Part shown: positions 26,071-38,700 of the stretch, in pieces | How the letters are laid out: each line of letters begins with the position of its first letter | How positions within the stretch are numbered: the first letter of the stretch is position 1 | Translations under genes and position numbers: made by a program | Source of the DNA: Phocoena phocoena | Lineage: Eukaryota > Chordata > Mammalia > Artiodactyla > Phocoenidae | Direction: 5' to 3' | DNA: 64,000 nucleotides | NCBI RefSeq assembly: GCF_963924675.1 | Contig: NC_089224.1 | Coordinates: 47,845,158-47,909,157, forward strand | The notes under the pieces: generated by a model | Database searches by the model: none | What the model was told of the DNA's origin: nothing | Seen by the model: only the letters and a program-made list of their open reading frames with translations

Positions 26071-29000
26071 CTGCAGTATCAAACCATTCAGGCAAATTTC
26101 AATGCACACATCAAGGCAATATATTCCCTTAGGCTTTTCTGGCCATCTCATATTAATGAAAATTCTTCCCCAATGCTCCAGTCATTTCCAGGACCAAAGA
26201 CGGATAAATGGAAGCCTTGTTAATTTTTGCAGGCCTCAAAAACTGTGTTTTTCCACTCGAATTTTAATAATTAAATTATACCATAGGGCTTGAACTACAT
26301 AAGCGCATAGCTAGATTATAAGACTGTTGTAAGTACTATTCTTATTAATTTCTTTTGTATAATCTAACAGTCTAACACAGAATTCTGTATCCAAAAAAGG
26401 TCATCAGTGTTTATTTACTAACCATCTCATGCAAGGATGCAAAATTGCCTCCCTCGTACCTGGGGCCTCAGGGAGAATAAACTCCCAAATTAAAAAAATA
26501 ACCCCCAACACCACTCCTCTTGGTCAGCGGGTGACCATGGGACATGACATAGGCTTGGGTACTGCTAGCTGCCTGGAAACTTTTCTTTTCTTCTTTGCCT
26601 AAATTCAACCTGAATGGGTTAAGCTGAGTAAATGGATGGCTAAGACCATCATAAATCTCAAGTTTCCCTACACAACTAAGAAAATACCTCGTACCGTTCA
26701 ATTTTTGTTTCAAAGTCCTCTACCATTTCTCTTTAATTCTCTAGCCAATATTTCTTTTTTTTTTGTGGTACGCGGGCCTCTCACTGTTGTGGTCTCTCCC
26801 GTTGCAGAGCACAGGCTCTGGACGTGCAGGCTCAGCAGCCATGGCTCATGGGCCCAGCCACTCCGCGGCATGAGGGATCTTCCCGGACCGGGGCTCGAAC
26901 CCGTTTCCCCTGCATCGGCAGGCGGACTCTCAACCACTGCGCCACCGGGGAAGCCCTCTAGCCAATATTTCTTGATTTCCATGCACAAATTTCCGCTCTT
27001 TAGAGAATCCTCTTTATTTATTTATTTAAAAATAGTGTTGCTCTGTAATACTTAATTCTACTCATAGTATGTTTTACTTTTCCTACCTACCTCTTTCTTG
27101 TCCTGTGGATTTCTGGTGGGATGGTGATGAGGACTTAGATTCTTGGGGTGAAAAATAAATGTATATAGAGTATTTTTTAAAAATTAGGCCTTTTGTATCA
27201 TTCTAACCCTAATCAACTCCAAAATATATTCCCCATGGGCAGTGGTTGAATATTGTTATCGCTAAATAGGTGTTAGAAAGTCAGACTTAGAGTCGTTAAA
27301 AGTCCTGCAAAAGATTTTAGGAAATCAGAAGGAGGCTTCTAAACCAGATTTCCTGACTTGAAGCTGTGTTCTCAGACCACCCACAAAAATTAATTGTTCA
27401 CTAAAGACCTAAAAAAAGACCTTTTAACAATTTTACTGTAAAGATGAAAAGCATGGAAAGTAATGGCTAAGAACACATGTTCCATTTAATTTTTTGTCTT
27501 ATAAGAAAATCAAAAAGCAAAATGGTACTTTACATAAGTAAATATGCTTTTGTTTTTCAATTGCATTATACTTAAAGCAGATAATTTGATGACAAGCTAA
27601 TTATTTTATAAATTTCCAGAAAATAATTTCTACTCAGAGACAGAATTTATCAGGTAGTAAAATGTGGGCACAAGCAGTAAGTAAACACTAAATGTGAGAT
27701 TATGAGTTTTAAAAATTGTAATTTGTCAGCTAAAAATGTGGCTGGGAAGCTCTTCCAGTGTGTGTGAAATGAAAACTTAAAACACAAATGAAATAAAGGA
27801 CCAAAATGGTCAGATAATTGTGTTCTCTAAAGTTTCACAGGGTATTTGGAGTAGCAATTCTTTACACTTAGCGAAATGCTCAGCTAGTTGAATGTGGAAC
27901 CAGAAACATATAAAGGAATTTAAAGATCATTTCTTCAGCAATTTTCAGACTGTGGTCCATGAAACGTGCGGAAGGCTGGTTTCTACATCTTTCAGGTCTT
28001 CACTCTGAACAGTGTTCCTTTATCTGGCTCCCTAGCAAGATTTCCTTTGAAGAGAGCGTTTGATAGCTCAGCACATTTGAGAACTACTGATGGCTCTAAT
28101 TCTTCACTTCCACGTGAGGAAAATAAAGCCCAGAGAGGTTGGCTTGTATATGAATCTAACGTTAATTGCCTTATTATACAGCAAGCCATTATCAACGTTA
28201 CTGAAATTATAGGCCAACAGCAGCTCTACGTGAAACTGACGCGGCAGGCCTCTTACTGAATTGCTACTTCTCACAGAACATGTTTTTTATTTAAAAAGAA
28301 AAGAAAAAAAATACTTCCTTAGACTTCTTTTTTCGAAACTGCTTCCTGTGTTAGTCATTAGTAGGTGTATCAAAACAACATATTCCCATAAATATCAAAG
28401 TAATTGGCACTTTATTTTTTAGCGAAGTAATTTTCCATTCAGCACAGATAGAGCAACTGGAAACACTATTTTACTGAAATGCTTAAAATGTCGAATTAAT
28501 CGTTATGTAACAACCAAGTGAAAGCACTTATTTTTGACTAAGTGCTTTTAAGGTAAAATTGAACAATGCTCTATAGAACCTCCTTTTCAATGGTTTGTTC
28601 ACATTATGCAGACACAGATAACACAGCTGAAGATGAATTATACCATATATTCTTATTGTTTTATGAAAATTAATGGATAATCATTTATCTCCATTTTGAG
28701 GTAATATCCTTCTTTTCTCTTATCAAAATAATATAGTGATACCTATGTGGATTAGCTACTTAAAGTGAGCCAATTAACAGGCTTCCATGAAGCTGGAGCT
28801 ACAATTTATTTCATAAGCTCATTTTTAAAGGAATATACATAAAATTTATACCCATTCAATTACCAAAACTTTAAAAAAAGTGATAGTCCACAAATACTGG
28901 CTCAGTTAGCAATGAAACTAAAATATTCATAGACTGCTTATTACCCTTCTGGAAAGAATTTTGGTAATATAGGCCAATAGCCACAAAAATTCTGAAACTC

Positions 29001-29829
29001 ACTCTTGTGAATTTAGTCCAAGGAAATAATTTGAAAGGAGAAAAATACTTAGGTATTAAGTTATTCATTACGTTATAATAGAGAGGTTTAAATGAACTGA
29101 ATGATCTTCTAGAGGGATATGGTTAAATAAATTCTTATAAAATAATTCATGGAAATTATTCTGTAGTCATCGTAGTAATTATTAAAGGTGCGGGGGACCT
29201 TTTCCAGTAACACAAAACGCTGTTCATGTTACAGACACGATGGAGCAGAGACGGGAATTTGTCTGGTGACTTTTCAGGAGAGATGTGTTTTAATATATAA
29301 ATAAGTCAAGTGGCATTCTTTTTACTGTATGGATGACAGGGCAGAGCTGACAAATAACTGAGCCTAAGTCTATGGTGCAGTGATTTTTTTTTCTGGTAAT
29401 AAACTGTTTTCTTTAATTAATCTCTGATTCTCCTTGGATACATCATGCTATGTAGAAGGCCTGATAAACACTCTTCACTTGATTTCTTAATAGATAAGTT
29501 CATTCAACCAGAGTAGTTTGTTCTCAAATGAATAGAATCACCTCTAGACCAAGCTGTTGCCTGGGTATGACACAGCTTGTCCTGGACTTCCATGAATCAA
29601 GGAAAGGAGGAAAGACCATCTCCTCTGATGGGGCTCTACAGACAGAAAACGTTCATGGGGCATCTACACTGAGGTATCTGCCTTACAGGAAGGCTTCAGG
29701 ATTTGGCCTCACTGAGAAGAAAGCGTCTGACGCACCCAGTACTTCCATATGCCGAAGTGACTCTTTTTATCACAGCTGAGTCTTCCCTCAGAGACGCCAA
29801 GAGCTCCTAGACTAAGTGAGCACCATTAC
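26071..29829 (-). other. ADAMTSL1 intron, 3.8 kb
   Basis: The intron contains one young CHR SINE with a perfect 18 bp target duplication (26739-26973). I recognise no element in 26974-29829. Confidence 0.6.
26757..26955 (-). mobile_element. CHR-type SINE, cetacean 200 bp form, perfect target duplication
   Basis: This short-form SINE is flanked by the perfect 18 bp duplication ctctagccaatatttctt (26739-26756 and 26956-26973). The T run beginning around 26755 is the minus-strand A tail. The perfect duplication and the low number of changes suggest a fairly recent insertion. Confidence 0.94.
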
Positions 29830-29941
29830 CTCCTCCACAGGTTGCTGAGCAAGGAAAGAAATCCGTCTCCCTCCATCGGTGGATGATAGGCTGATAGAAG
29901 ATGAACTGGACTGTACTGTCTGCGGGCCCCGAGTTGCGGAT
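29830..29941 (-). CDS. ADAMTSL1: ADAMTSL1 exon: end of spacer and first half of TSR2
   Basis: This 112 bp exon starts in phase 0 with IRNSGPADST and ends CSATCGG plus one base. The first half closes the spacer module with FIFYQPIIHRW. The second half opens the second thrombospondin repeat with WRETDFFPCSATCGGG. CSATCG fits the C-x-x-S/T-C-G site for O-fucose addition by POFUT2, a modification known on punctin repeats. The tryptophan usually found three residues before this cysteine is replaced by Phe, while the one eight residues before is kept. The acceptor is tcctgcag and the donor is GGAG|gtaatg. Confidence 0.94.
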
Positions 29942-30479
29942 CTGCAGGAGACAATGGCAAAGCAGAGGAACTAATGTGACAGAGGGGTGCCCTCTGGGCT
30001 CCTTGCAGCTTGGACAAGGACGTGTGGTAGTAATGATGGCCTCAGGCTGTGTCCAGGACAGCACTGGGAGAGAAGGGGCAATGGCAGTATCACCCATCTT
30101 ACCAGCTAACCAGCAAATGGTCCTGGCACAAACCATCACTATCATAACCTTCTCAGTTCTGTCGCCACAGAACAAGGAATGGCAACGTCTCAACTTGTGA
30201 TGCTAGCAGGACTGTATCCCAAGCCACTTATTCCATTCCCTTACCCTCTTTTATTTCCAACCTCTCTGGTATGACAGGTAAAATTATATGGATTTTTCAA
30301 TGTAGGTTCAGAAATAGCTTGTTCTAAGAAAATTATAAATGCAATACGCTGCAAAAAAATTAAAGGTACTGTCATTGGTTGAGAGAAATAAAGAGTTAAA
30401 GAATTAAGTAGCCCTTCCCACTCAGAGACATACTTGGAGTTTCCTGGCAATTTAGTGATTCACATATCTTAATGTGCAA

Positions 30480-30595
30480 AGTTACCAATGGGAAGCTCGC
30501 TAAGGTGCAAATTCGTGGGTTCCAGCCCAGAGATCCAGGCAATTCAAATGTCGACAGTCCAAAAATCAAACTTTGAAAAACACCAACTTACATTA
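30480..30595. repeat. Probable MER5-type hAT DNA transposon remnant
   Basis: The block ttccagcccagagatccagg and the end aactttgaaaaacacc resemble a MER5A element read towards its ctttgagaaccactg terminus. No target duplication is visible. Confidence 0.4.
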
Positions 30596-32165
30596 TAAAA
30601 GCATTTACTTCAAATAAAACATGTGTTTATGGAAATTATAGCTCCTTTGTTTTTTAAAAGGGAGGAATGTGAGGCAATAATTCTTTAATAGTTTAAAAGT
30701 ACAAGATTGAGGAAACAAACTCAACCTGAAAGAGAAGGAAAAGTATCCAGCGGGAACAACGCCTTGCTTTTACAAAGACAGAATGACGTCATACAACAAC
30801 TAGACAGTTGGGCAAGGGCGAGGCTCGGGCTATTTATTATACTAAAGGAAGTTCCATGGACAACTCCAACTCCATCACAGCAATTACAGAAGCAACAGTC
30901 AGCAGAGTCATGTGGCTTAAGTGTTTGTGAATGTTTTCAAGCCTTAGCACTGTTCCAACTGCCCTTTATCTAGAAGAAACTGATGGATTTGGGCTTCAGA
31001 TATTTTTTAAAAAGATAGCCTTTTTTTTTTTTTGCTACTGAGTTTAAAAACTGGATTAAATACCTAGGGTGCAGACGGAAATAGGAACACCGAAGAAACA
31101 AGGAACAGGTGCTAAACCCTAGCTCAGTTTTTGGCATTTGGATAAGAATATGAAATGTTCCTCAGAAAATCTGGAAGCGCTGCAAAGGAGAAAGAAGAGA
31201 GAAAAGCTACAGAATATCTCATATTATGCTAGCATTCTGACCCACAGAGCATCCAGGTCTTTCCTAATTAGAATAAACAGTGATACAATTCCCTACTTTA
31301 AAGCAACAACAGCTGAAGCAATACAGTGTCTTTCACAAAAGGGGAGCATGGCCTACAGATTAATATTTTTCAGTCCTATGTGTCAGATACAGGATATCTA
31401 ACTGCTTGCTTTGGGAGGTAGTATTAATCACATTCTTTGGAAAGCTTTTTTTTTTTTTTTTAAGCTCACAAAAGCTGATTGCTCTTTTGGGATGTGTGAT
31501 TGTCATGCTGGAAAGCTATTAGAAGAGGACTCTCATTTGAACACAAGCTCCATTAAAAATAAAAAGACCAGAAAATTTGTTTAGATCTGGAGAGACAGAT
31601 TATTTTGCAGAGGTCCCTTTCGGGATGCTAGAAATTAAACTAAGTCCTAAGAAAGCGTGTGTGTGTTGGGGGTGGTGGTGCGGGAATCAAAATGAGGAGG
31701 ATATAACATCCAAGTACTTGGAGAAACCTTGTTCTAGAATATCTACAGTGTCCGGGCTCATCTTTTGGCCTGCTTAAAGAGGCAAAAAATGGAACAGGTC
31801 CTTTTCTCAGCTGCCTGGGAATTACCAATAAAACCACCACATGCCTAAAGAGAAAGGCATGAATGTCAAGGAGTTTTAGCGTCAAGAGGGAGTGTTAGTA
31901 AATACCACGTTGAAGGAAAGAATACAAACAGCTTAGAAAGAATATCGTTCTCAATGAGTTCAATGAAATGATGCATACTGACCACAAATGCAGAGACTCT
32001 ATGCCTAGATTTGAAGAGACTGGAAAGAACACGGACATCTTATTTCAAACAGATGAAACCAATTATGGTGTATCCAAATCTCTGATCTCATAATCTTGCT
32101 TGGTTCCTTCCGCCCTGAAAGCACTCCTTCTCAAGAGTTGCCTTCTTTTAATAAGAACAGCTACA

Positions 32166-32400
32166 ACTACCACAACATCCAGTACTTACTACATTCCTAC
32201 CGTGTGCAGGGAACATTTTATTTATATTAAATTGAATCTTAAAACTACTCTGCATTATCGTCCACATTTACATTACAACGAAAAAGATGAGGCTCACAGG
32301 GGTTAAGTGACTAGCTCAAGGCAACACAGCAAGGAAACAGCAGAGCAGGGATTTGAATGCAGGTCTGCCTGTCTCTAAAGGTGCCATTCTAGGTGCCAAG
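32166..32400 (+). repeat. MIR SINE remnant
   Basis: It shows the MIR order: ccagtacttactacattcct with gtgtgcaggga, then aaaagatgaggctcacaggg, gttaagtgactagctcaagg, cagcagagcagggatttgaa and ggtctgcctgtctc. Confidence 0.7.
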
Positions 32401-33654
32401 CAATCCTATCAGTGTTGTGAAGATACAGACATGTATCTTTAGTGGTATCCTTGTAACTCTTCTCAGTATCTTCTTAATTTTCCATTTACATTTTAGAGTA
32501 GAAAAAATATTAAAAAAAAAGAAGAGGCTAACCGGATGCCTAACTTTGATGGCCTAAACTGTTGTGTACAGAGATGAACCACCGTGTTCCTTTTTCCTGG
32601 TTTTATTAATTCTGGGCTGCTGGGACTCTTTTTATCATTAGGTCTGGAGTTTCATAAACCCTAAATCCTCAAACATCAGATTTTTGGTTCTCAAATGTAC
32701 ATTGAAAGCTTCAGTTTGACACATTAGAATTTGATTTTAGGGAACTAAACCATCTGGCATATGTAATTTTGACCTCTTCAAGTTAATAAGGAAAAAGAAT
32801 GTTCCAAACCAAGTTTTTCTTCCTATGATTATAATGGTTCAGTGTTTCTGACTCTATATAATAACTTCTCACATTGAAAGTAAAGGAGAAGACAAAACCG
32901 GTCACTTTCCATAAGCTGATCACGCTGTCATGGTAGAGCTGCAGGGCGTACAAATATGTGCTTGGATAACTGGTAAGTTTTAAGTCCACGTAAAATCAAA
33001 GGAATCAAGGAGAGATTTCAGACTCACAAAAGACATCAAGCACACATAGGCTCTTGCAGATGAAGCACTATGAAATGCCATACTTTTCCTTCTCAGTGGG
33101 GAAAAGGGTAACTTGTGAGCCCTGGGATGTTCGCCAACTAGGTTCCTTTCTCTTTCGAATGTCGTAGAAACTTTCACCCCAGAAGGACTGGCAGGGCAGC
33201 GGGCAGGCAGGGTTCTCTCAACCCGCCTTGCCGGCAGTTAAGTTGCTGCTCTGGCATGAGGAGAGGTGGACAAAAGGGAGCTGTGGGCAGACCTACCACT
33301 GTGAGTCACTGAGCTGGGACCCCCAGACCCACAATGGTATTCAACTTGGTCACCTGCTCTTAGGGCAGCCAGGGATGTCGTGACTTGGGAAGGCTTGGAA
33401 ATGGTAGAAATAAATCAGTATGCCTGCTAGGGAGGGAATAAAATGGAAAAGAGGGGAATCTGTTTATTAAATGCCTCAGCCTCCTATACTTTAATTTGGG
33501 GTTGTTCTGGGGGCAGATGGTGATAGCAAATCCTCAAAAAACTGTAAAAATATTTTTAAATGCTTTTGTGGGCTTTGAAGAATATGCAACAGTAATCAGA
33601 TCTTTCTTATTAGCATTTAGGTCGTTACAAATACTTAATACTGATACAGTTGTT

Positions 33655-33810
33655 ACTCTCTTGCTTTTCTCTTCCTCATTCTGTAAACTCCACGAAGGCA
33701 TGTATCACTTATCTTGCTTATTGCTCTTTCTTCAGCATCATCTACAATGTTTAGCACACAGTAGGTGTCCAAACAATTGAATAAATGAATGCATGAATGA
33801 AAAAACCCAA
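33655..33810 (+). repeat. L2 LINE remnant, 3' end
   Basis: It shows the L2 3' end order: ctgtaaactccacgaaggca, then tgtttagcacacagtaggtg, and finally aattgaataaatgaatgcat with a gaatga repeat. Confidence 0.62.
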
Positions 33811-34435
33811 ATGAGTTATTTACTGACCACGGTCCTTTCAAGCACTTTTGGAATTGCAAACTATTATTTGTGACAAATTCTTGGAAGTGTTATCTTTTTA
33901 TATACATCTTACAGTTTTCTTGAAGATGTTAATAATCATTTCTTGTTGACAAAATTGATTATGTTGATAAATTTTATGAAAAGACGCAGTATTGTTACAA
34001 CACAGCCCTCACCCAAAAGTACTTTTCACCCTCCTTTGAAGGTTATCTCTTTTGGCAGGATAGTGTATTGGAAAGGGCTTATAAAAACGCTAGTTATTAT
34101 TGGAATAAAACATAGACTTCAATTTTCTACTGTGTTAACAGTTGGAAATGCTAAGATTAGAGGTTATTCAGTAAAAATAATGAAAAAAAAATTGGTAGCA
34201 CCCAATTGTACTTTTACACTTCCTATAGAGTTTTCTAGTCCTCCTAAAATGCCAGACCTCAATATTGGGAGATACAGCATTTCAGCTCATAGGCCCTTGG
34301 CTCAGGGTTGCATGAGAGATGTTGGTTATGGATTTACTGCCCAAAGCCCTTGCGTATGGCAGTAGATCAGGGATGCTTCTTTGGAAATAATGAGTGTAAT
34401 AATGTTGGCTAAGGAACAAAGAGGTGGAAGCAATG

Positions 34436-34962
34436 TGTCAGGACGAAGATGCTAGGCAGGGCAAACTAGAGTCTACTGGATGTGTTACAGGGAAGAACAA
34501 AATCTGACCACATGTTGGATCTGTTTCTTTTACTTTAACCTTTGCTTCCCGTTGCTTTCGCTCACTAGAAGAATACTGCCTGCACATAATGGCCTGCCTC
34601 GGGGAACCCTGCCCCTCTGCCTGAATGTTAAACCAAAGTGCCTTTGTTCAGGGAAACGTCCTGACCCTGTCTACCTGTGAATGGCTGCAAGAAAGAAGGA
34701 ATTAACACATCCCCTCCCCGAGGCTGGCCACTCCAGGAGATATTTGCAAAACTTATGGCCTTTTTACTTTACTTCCCCACCTCCTCCCCCTCTCTGTTCT
34801 ATTAAACAAACTGGCATCCAGACCCCCGATAAGATGGCTCTTCAGAGACACTACTCTGCCATCTTCTCCGCCGAATAAAGTTGTATTCCTTGCCTCGGCA
34901 CCTCGTCTCCCGATTTATTGGCCTGTTGTGTGGCAAAAAGAGTGAGCTTAGACTGGGTAAGG
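34436..34962 (+). mobile_element. Probable solitary LTR of an endogenous retrovirus
   Basis: This segment has the make-up of a gammaretrovirus-like LTR: a candidate TG start near 34436 or 34477, a TATA-like tattaaa at 34800-34806, a polyadenylation signal aataaa at 34875-34880, and a cytosine-rich U5-like stretch. No gag, pol or env sequence borders it on either side, so it is probably solitary. The exact ends and a target duplication could not be fixed. It is oriented against ADAMTSL1 transcription. Confidence 0.55.
34875..34880 (+). promoter_or_regulatory. AATAAA polyadenylation signal within the probable LTR
   Basis: The hexamer sits about 70 bp downstream of a TATA-like box in the LTR-like segment. 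It lies on the strand opposite to ADAMTSL1, so it would not end that gene's transcript. Activity is not shown. Confidence 0.45.
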
Positions 34963-36513
34963 GAAGGACTGTCTCAGTGCTGCGATGCAGAAGGAGGGCA
35001 GAAAAGAAATGAGCAGAGTGGAGCCAGCGGGGCTAGGACTGGGCAGGGGTCTGCCTCTCTCAGCATCACAGAAAGGTGAGGGGTTGGTTCTCTGACTCTG
35101 TATCTTAAACCTAGCTGTTGCACTTGTAGAACAATGTGTGAAACCCAACAAGAAATGCAGGGTATTGTAATCAGCTCAGTCCTAAACTCTTGGAATCGAT
35201 TAGCATAAAGGAGCATGTTTATTGGGGGAATGAAATCACTATTTATTACATGCTTCTTTTTTCCCTATAGTTAATTTAGACTTTTCCGCTCGAGAATGTC
35301 TGGCTTACAACAATGATTTTCCCTTTGTATGAACATAGGTTGACCAGTGTGGGGTCCGTCTAGAGAAAGGCTGAGTGGCACGGTGAAATCAACTGGGAAT
35401 TAAACATTTGCCAAAGCTCAGCCTCCACCAGAGAAAAGAATCGGTGATTTCAATCCTACCTGAGATTCACAGGATGCCCAAGTCTCACAAAGCGTGTGTT
35501 CGTCACATTAGCTTGTAGCAAGCATCTATAGCGTTTACTATCCATCTTAATTTGGTACTTAACGATATGCACCACTATTTCAAAATTTCCTATTCAGTGT
35601 TTTATCTGTCAAATGGCATTATGAGCTAGGAGAGGGCAGATACCATATTTCGAAATCAATCTGCCCCACGCATGAAAGCATCTCCTGAAAGAAGAATATA
35701 CATGGAAGTTCTATAAACTTACTTGATGAAGTGAACTCTCATAACTTTGCATGTGTGATTTCTGTCCAGGGCCCCCTCCTATTGTGTCCCCTTTAATAAA
35801 AACTGTTCTGGGGTGTGCTGAATTATGTACAGGGTAATGCTCCAGGCTGTCCAGAAAGAAATAGGAAGGCATCATCTCTGCCTAATGCCCTAACTTTGAG
35901 AATAGAAACCAGCAGCTTTCTATTCCCTAGAGTACTTAGGCAAAAATTGGGATAATGCCAATCTTCCTAACCAAATTCCCCAACTATGGAAGTGTAATGC
36001 ATTTAGAAAATTATCCTCTGTAGGAAATAACTGTTCTCTGATTGTCAGTGCATGAATTGTGAATCGGTGTTCTTAGCTCTGAATACGCTGATGGTTTACT
36101 ATTATGCTGTGTATTTCTGCTACTTTGGTGGCTTAGGTACTCATTAATCACTTTTCTCTCCAGCTAATATGGCTTTCTTAAATTTTAAAAATGGGCACAA
36201 ACTAAGTACGTATAAATATACCTTAGCTGCCTTCACAAGTAGAGCTAAGTTCAATGTTCGAATAAAGACTGGCCTATGACCAAAAAAACCCCTCTTCTAA
36301 TCTGGGAAGGTCCTTATCTTTCACTGAGTCAGTAGCTTCAGAAAAGATGCACATGACTTGGTAAGAGAAGAAGAGTATGTTAAGCCAGACAATCATCTAG
36401 CCAATAGCCAATCACCCCTAACAATTAATGTGATTATAGGTGTCACAGCCAGGCTATGCCCACCTGTATGTGTCTTAGAGCTATACCTGCCAAACTGTTC
36501 CTGGGTACCACTT

Positions 36514-36549
36514 GTAAATCAATCAGCCTCTGTAAATCAATCAGCCTCT
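36514..36549. repeat. Perfect 18 bp tandem duplication
   Basis: The unit gtaaatcaatcagcctct occurs twice head to tail with no difference. Confidence 0.95.
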
Positions 36550-36654
36550 GACTGTCTTCAGAGAAGCAGTTTTCTGCCATTGTGTAGACAGAGTATCGTG
36601 ATAAGTCTGACTGGAAGTTAAAACATTTGAAAAAGATGGAAAGGAAGTCACTTG

Positions 36655-36800
36655 GTTCTGTTTGCTTTTATACACACTATCTCATTCAATTCCTTACAAA
36701 GGCTCTATGGGGGGAGATTTTATTACCATTTTTCAAATGAGGAAATAGGCTCAAGGAGGTGAAACAACATACTCAAGGTCACACCCCCAGAAAGTAGGAG
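36655..36800 (+). repeat. MIR SINE remnant
   Basis: The blocks cacactatctcattcaattc, aatgaggaaataggctcaag and catactcaaggtcacac follow the MIR order. Confidence 0.6.
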
Positions 36801-37701
36801 AATATACAAAATTCTAGAGTGTTTATCCTTTTTACCCCTCTACACTAGCATTGCCAAAAATGTATAGCCAGTGTATGAAGTACAAATTTTTGGAAGACAT
36901 GTTCCCGTAGGAGGTAAGATGAGTGTTTAGTCCATTTTTAAAGGCGGCCAGGAAAAGAGATTCCAAAAATAATTTTGGAACCAATCGCAATATATAAGAA
37001 TTCTCACTGTGAGAAAATCTTCCTTACGTGCAAAAAAGTCTTTTCCTTTTAAATAAACAAAAATGGTACTTTGGCAATAAACTTCCAAGGAGATGTTGAT
37101 AAATGACCATTCTGATCCCTATGCATTTCATTTAGAAGGGAAGTTGTTACTTAAATTAACGTATAATGCAAAAGAGATTATACTTTGAATGACACTGAAA
37201 ACTGAATTACAAACTATGTGTGTAATTTCTAAGCACCTAAATCATGAAAGATGGCAAATAAGCAAATGGCAATCTTTCATTTTCAGCTATTTCCTGGGGA
37301 AAATTAAGGGAGAAAATGTTGCTTTATTACAAATCACTGGCAAAAAAGGTAATTTTCTTCTTTTTCCCTGTATCTCCTTACATTATCTGGCTCATTTTCA
37401 AGTTTGAGTAAAAGTTTTTAAAAATTATATAATCTATTTTAGAATAACTTTACATTTATTTGATCCTGATATTTTCTAATGAAACCTTAATCTCCTCTCA
37501 TTTGCAACCTGAACCTAGGTCACCAAAGAGGATATAATGCAAAAGACAGTAAAATGATAGCTCAGCCTGTTCCTGAAAGAAGATACGTACAGGTGCTAAG
37601 AATCTAGAAAAGCATCAAAAAGTTCCTCAAAGTTCATTTTTCCTTTAATATGTACATTTATACATAGAAGAAAAAATACCCTCTTAGAAGCAACACAGAA
37701 T

Positions 37702-37840
37702 ACTAAAAAGAGTTTTGAGCCAGAAGTAGAGACATGATCTTTGGTCCCGGCTTGTCACTGGTGTGAGCTAGGGCACACCACTCAACTTCCCTCAGATTCA
37801 GTGTCCTTTCAGGAAGGATAAAGATGTCACATCTGTCCCA
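37702..37840 (-). repeat. MIR SINE remnant
   Basis: On the plus strand the reverse complement of MIR is visible: gagccagaagtagagacatg, tcccggcttgtcactggtgt, then cttccctcagattcagtgtc. Confidence 0.55.
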
Positions 37841-37867
37841 CTTCAGCAACTGCCATGTGGTAAAAGT

Positions 37868-38700
37868 CCCTTATTCATCCAGCACTTGTCAGGCTTTTTA
37901 CGGAGATATGAAGAAAGATATGATTCTGCCCCTGCCCTTGAGGAACATGAAGAGGGGAGGTGTGATGGAAACTGGAATTTGAGGTCAAGTCATAGAATGC
38001 TTCTGAAAGGAGAAAGTCCTGAAGTACAAGTATGAGTTAGTGAAGAAAATGGGGGAAGAAAAGATAAGAGCATCGCAGACAGAGGACACAGCCTTACGCA
38101 AAGGTAATGCTTTATGTGAGTGCAAGATGTTGGGGGACTTGCCAGTCATTCAGTTGACTGAAACAGAGAGGAAAAGTCAAAGCTGAGGTTGGAAAGGTAG
38201 ACAGAATCCAGATTATTGAGAGTAACAGATGCTGGGCTATGGATTTGCATTTTAATCCCAAAGCAATGAGTGGAGGTGAGGGGCAACGCAGGAGCACGAA
38301 TAGGGGAAACTCACTCCGGTTTTTGGAAAACTCCCTCTGAAGGTAACATGGACAATGGGTCAGAGGCTGGGAAGCTAATTCAGAGCCCATCGCATTAGTT
38401 CCGGTGAGAAATTCAAAGACCTAACCTAAGACAGTGGTGGCAAGGATGGAGAAGAAAGAACAGTCTTCAGAGATGGTATGGAGGTAGAGCTGACAAAGTT
38501 TAATGTCTAACTAGGGGTGTATAGGAGAAGGGAATTGGTGTGAATCAGAGGTTTCTGATTTGGCTGGGTAAATAGTGTATTGTTCCACAAGATAAGAATT
38601 AAAGAAGAGGAAGTAGGTTTCTGGGGCTAGACAAGTCCAATTTTGGACACACTGAGCTCACTGTACCTGTGGGTGATGTGCAGAAGGCAGCTGGACATAT
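37868..38700 (-). repeat. L2 LINE (CR1 clade) remnant
   Basis: Read on the plus strand it begins with a degraded reverse complement of the L2 3' end (ttcatccagcacttgtcagg), then ctgcccctgcccttgagga, and further blocks such as ccaattttggacacactgag near 38640. These match the reversed L2 coding region as I remember it. The ORFs inside are artefacts. Confidence 0.55.

Noticed and set aside
34480..34878. Two plus-strand ORFs in the LTR-like segment
   Set aside because: LTRs of this type are non-coding; the ORFs show no known domain.
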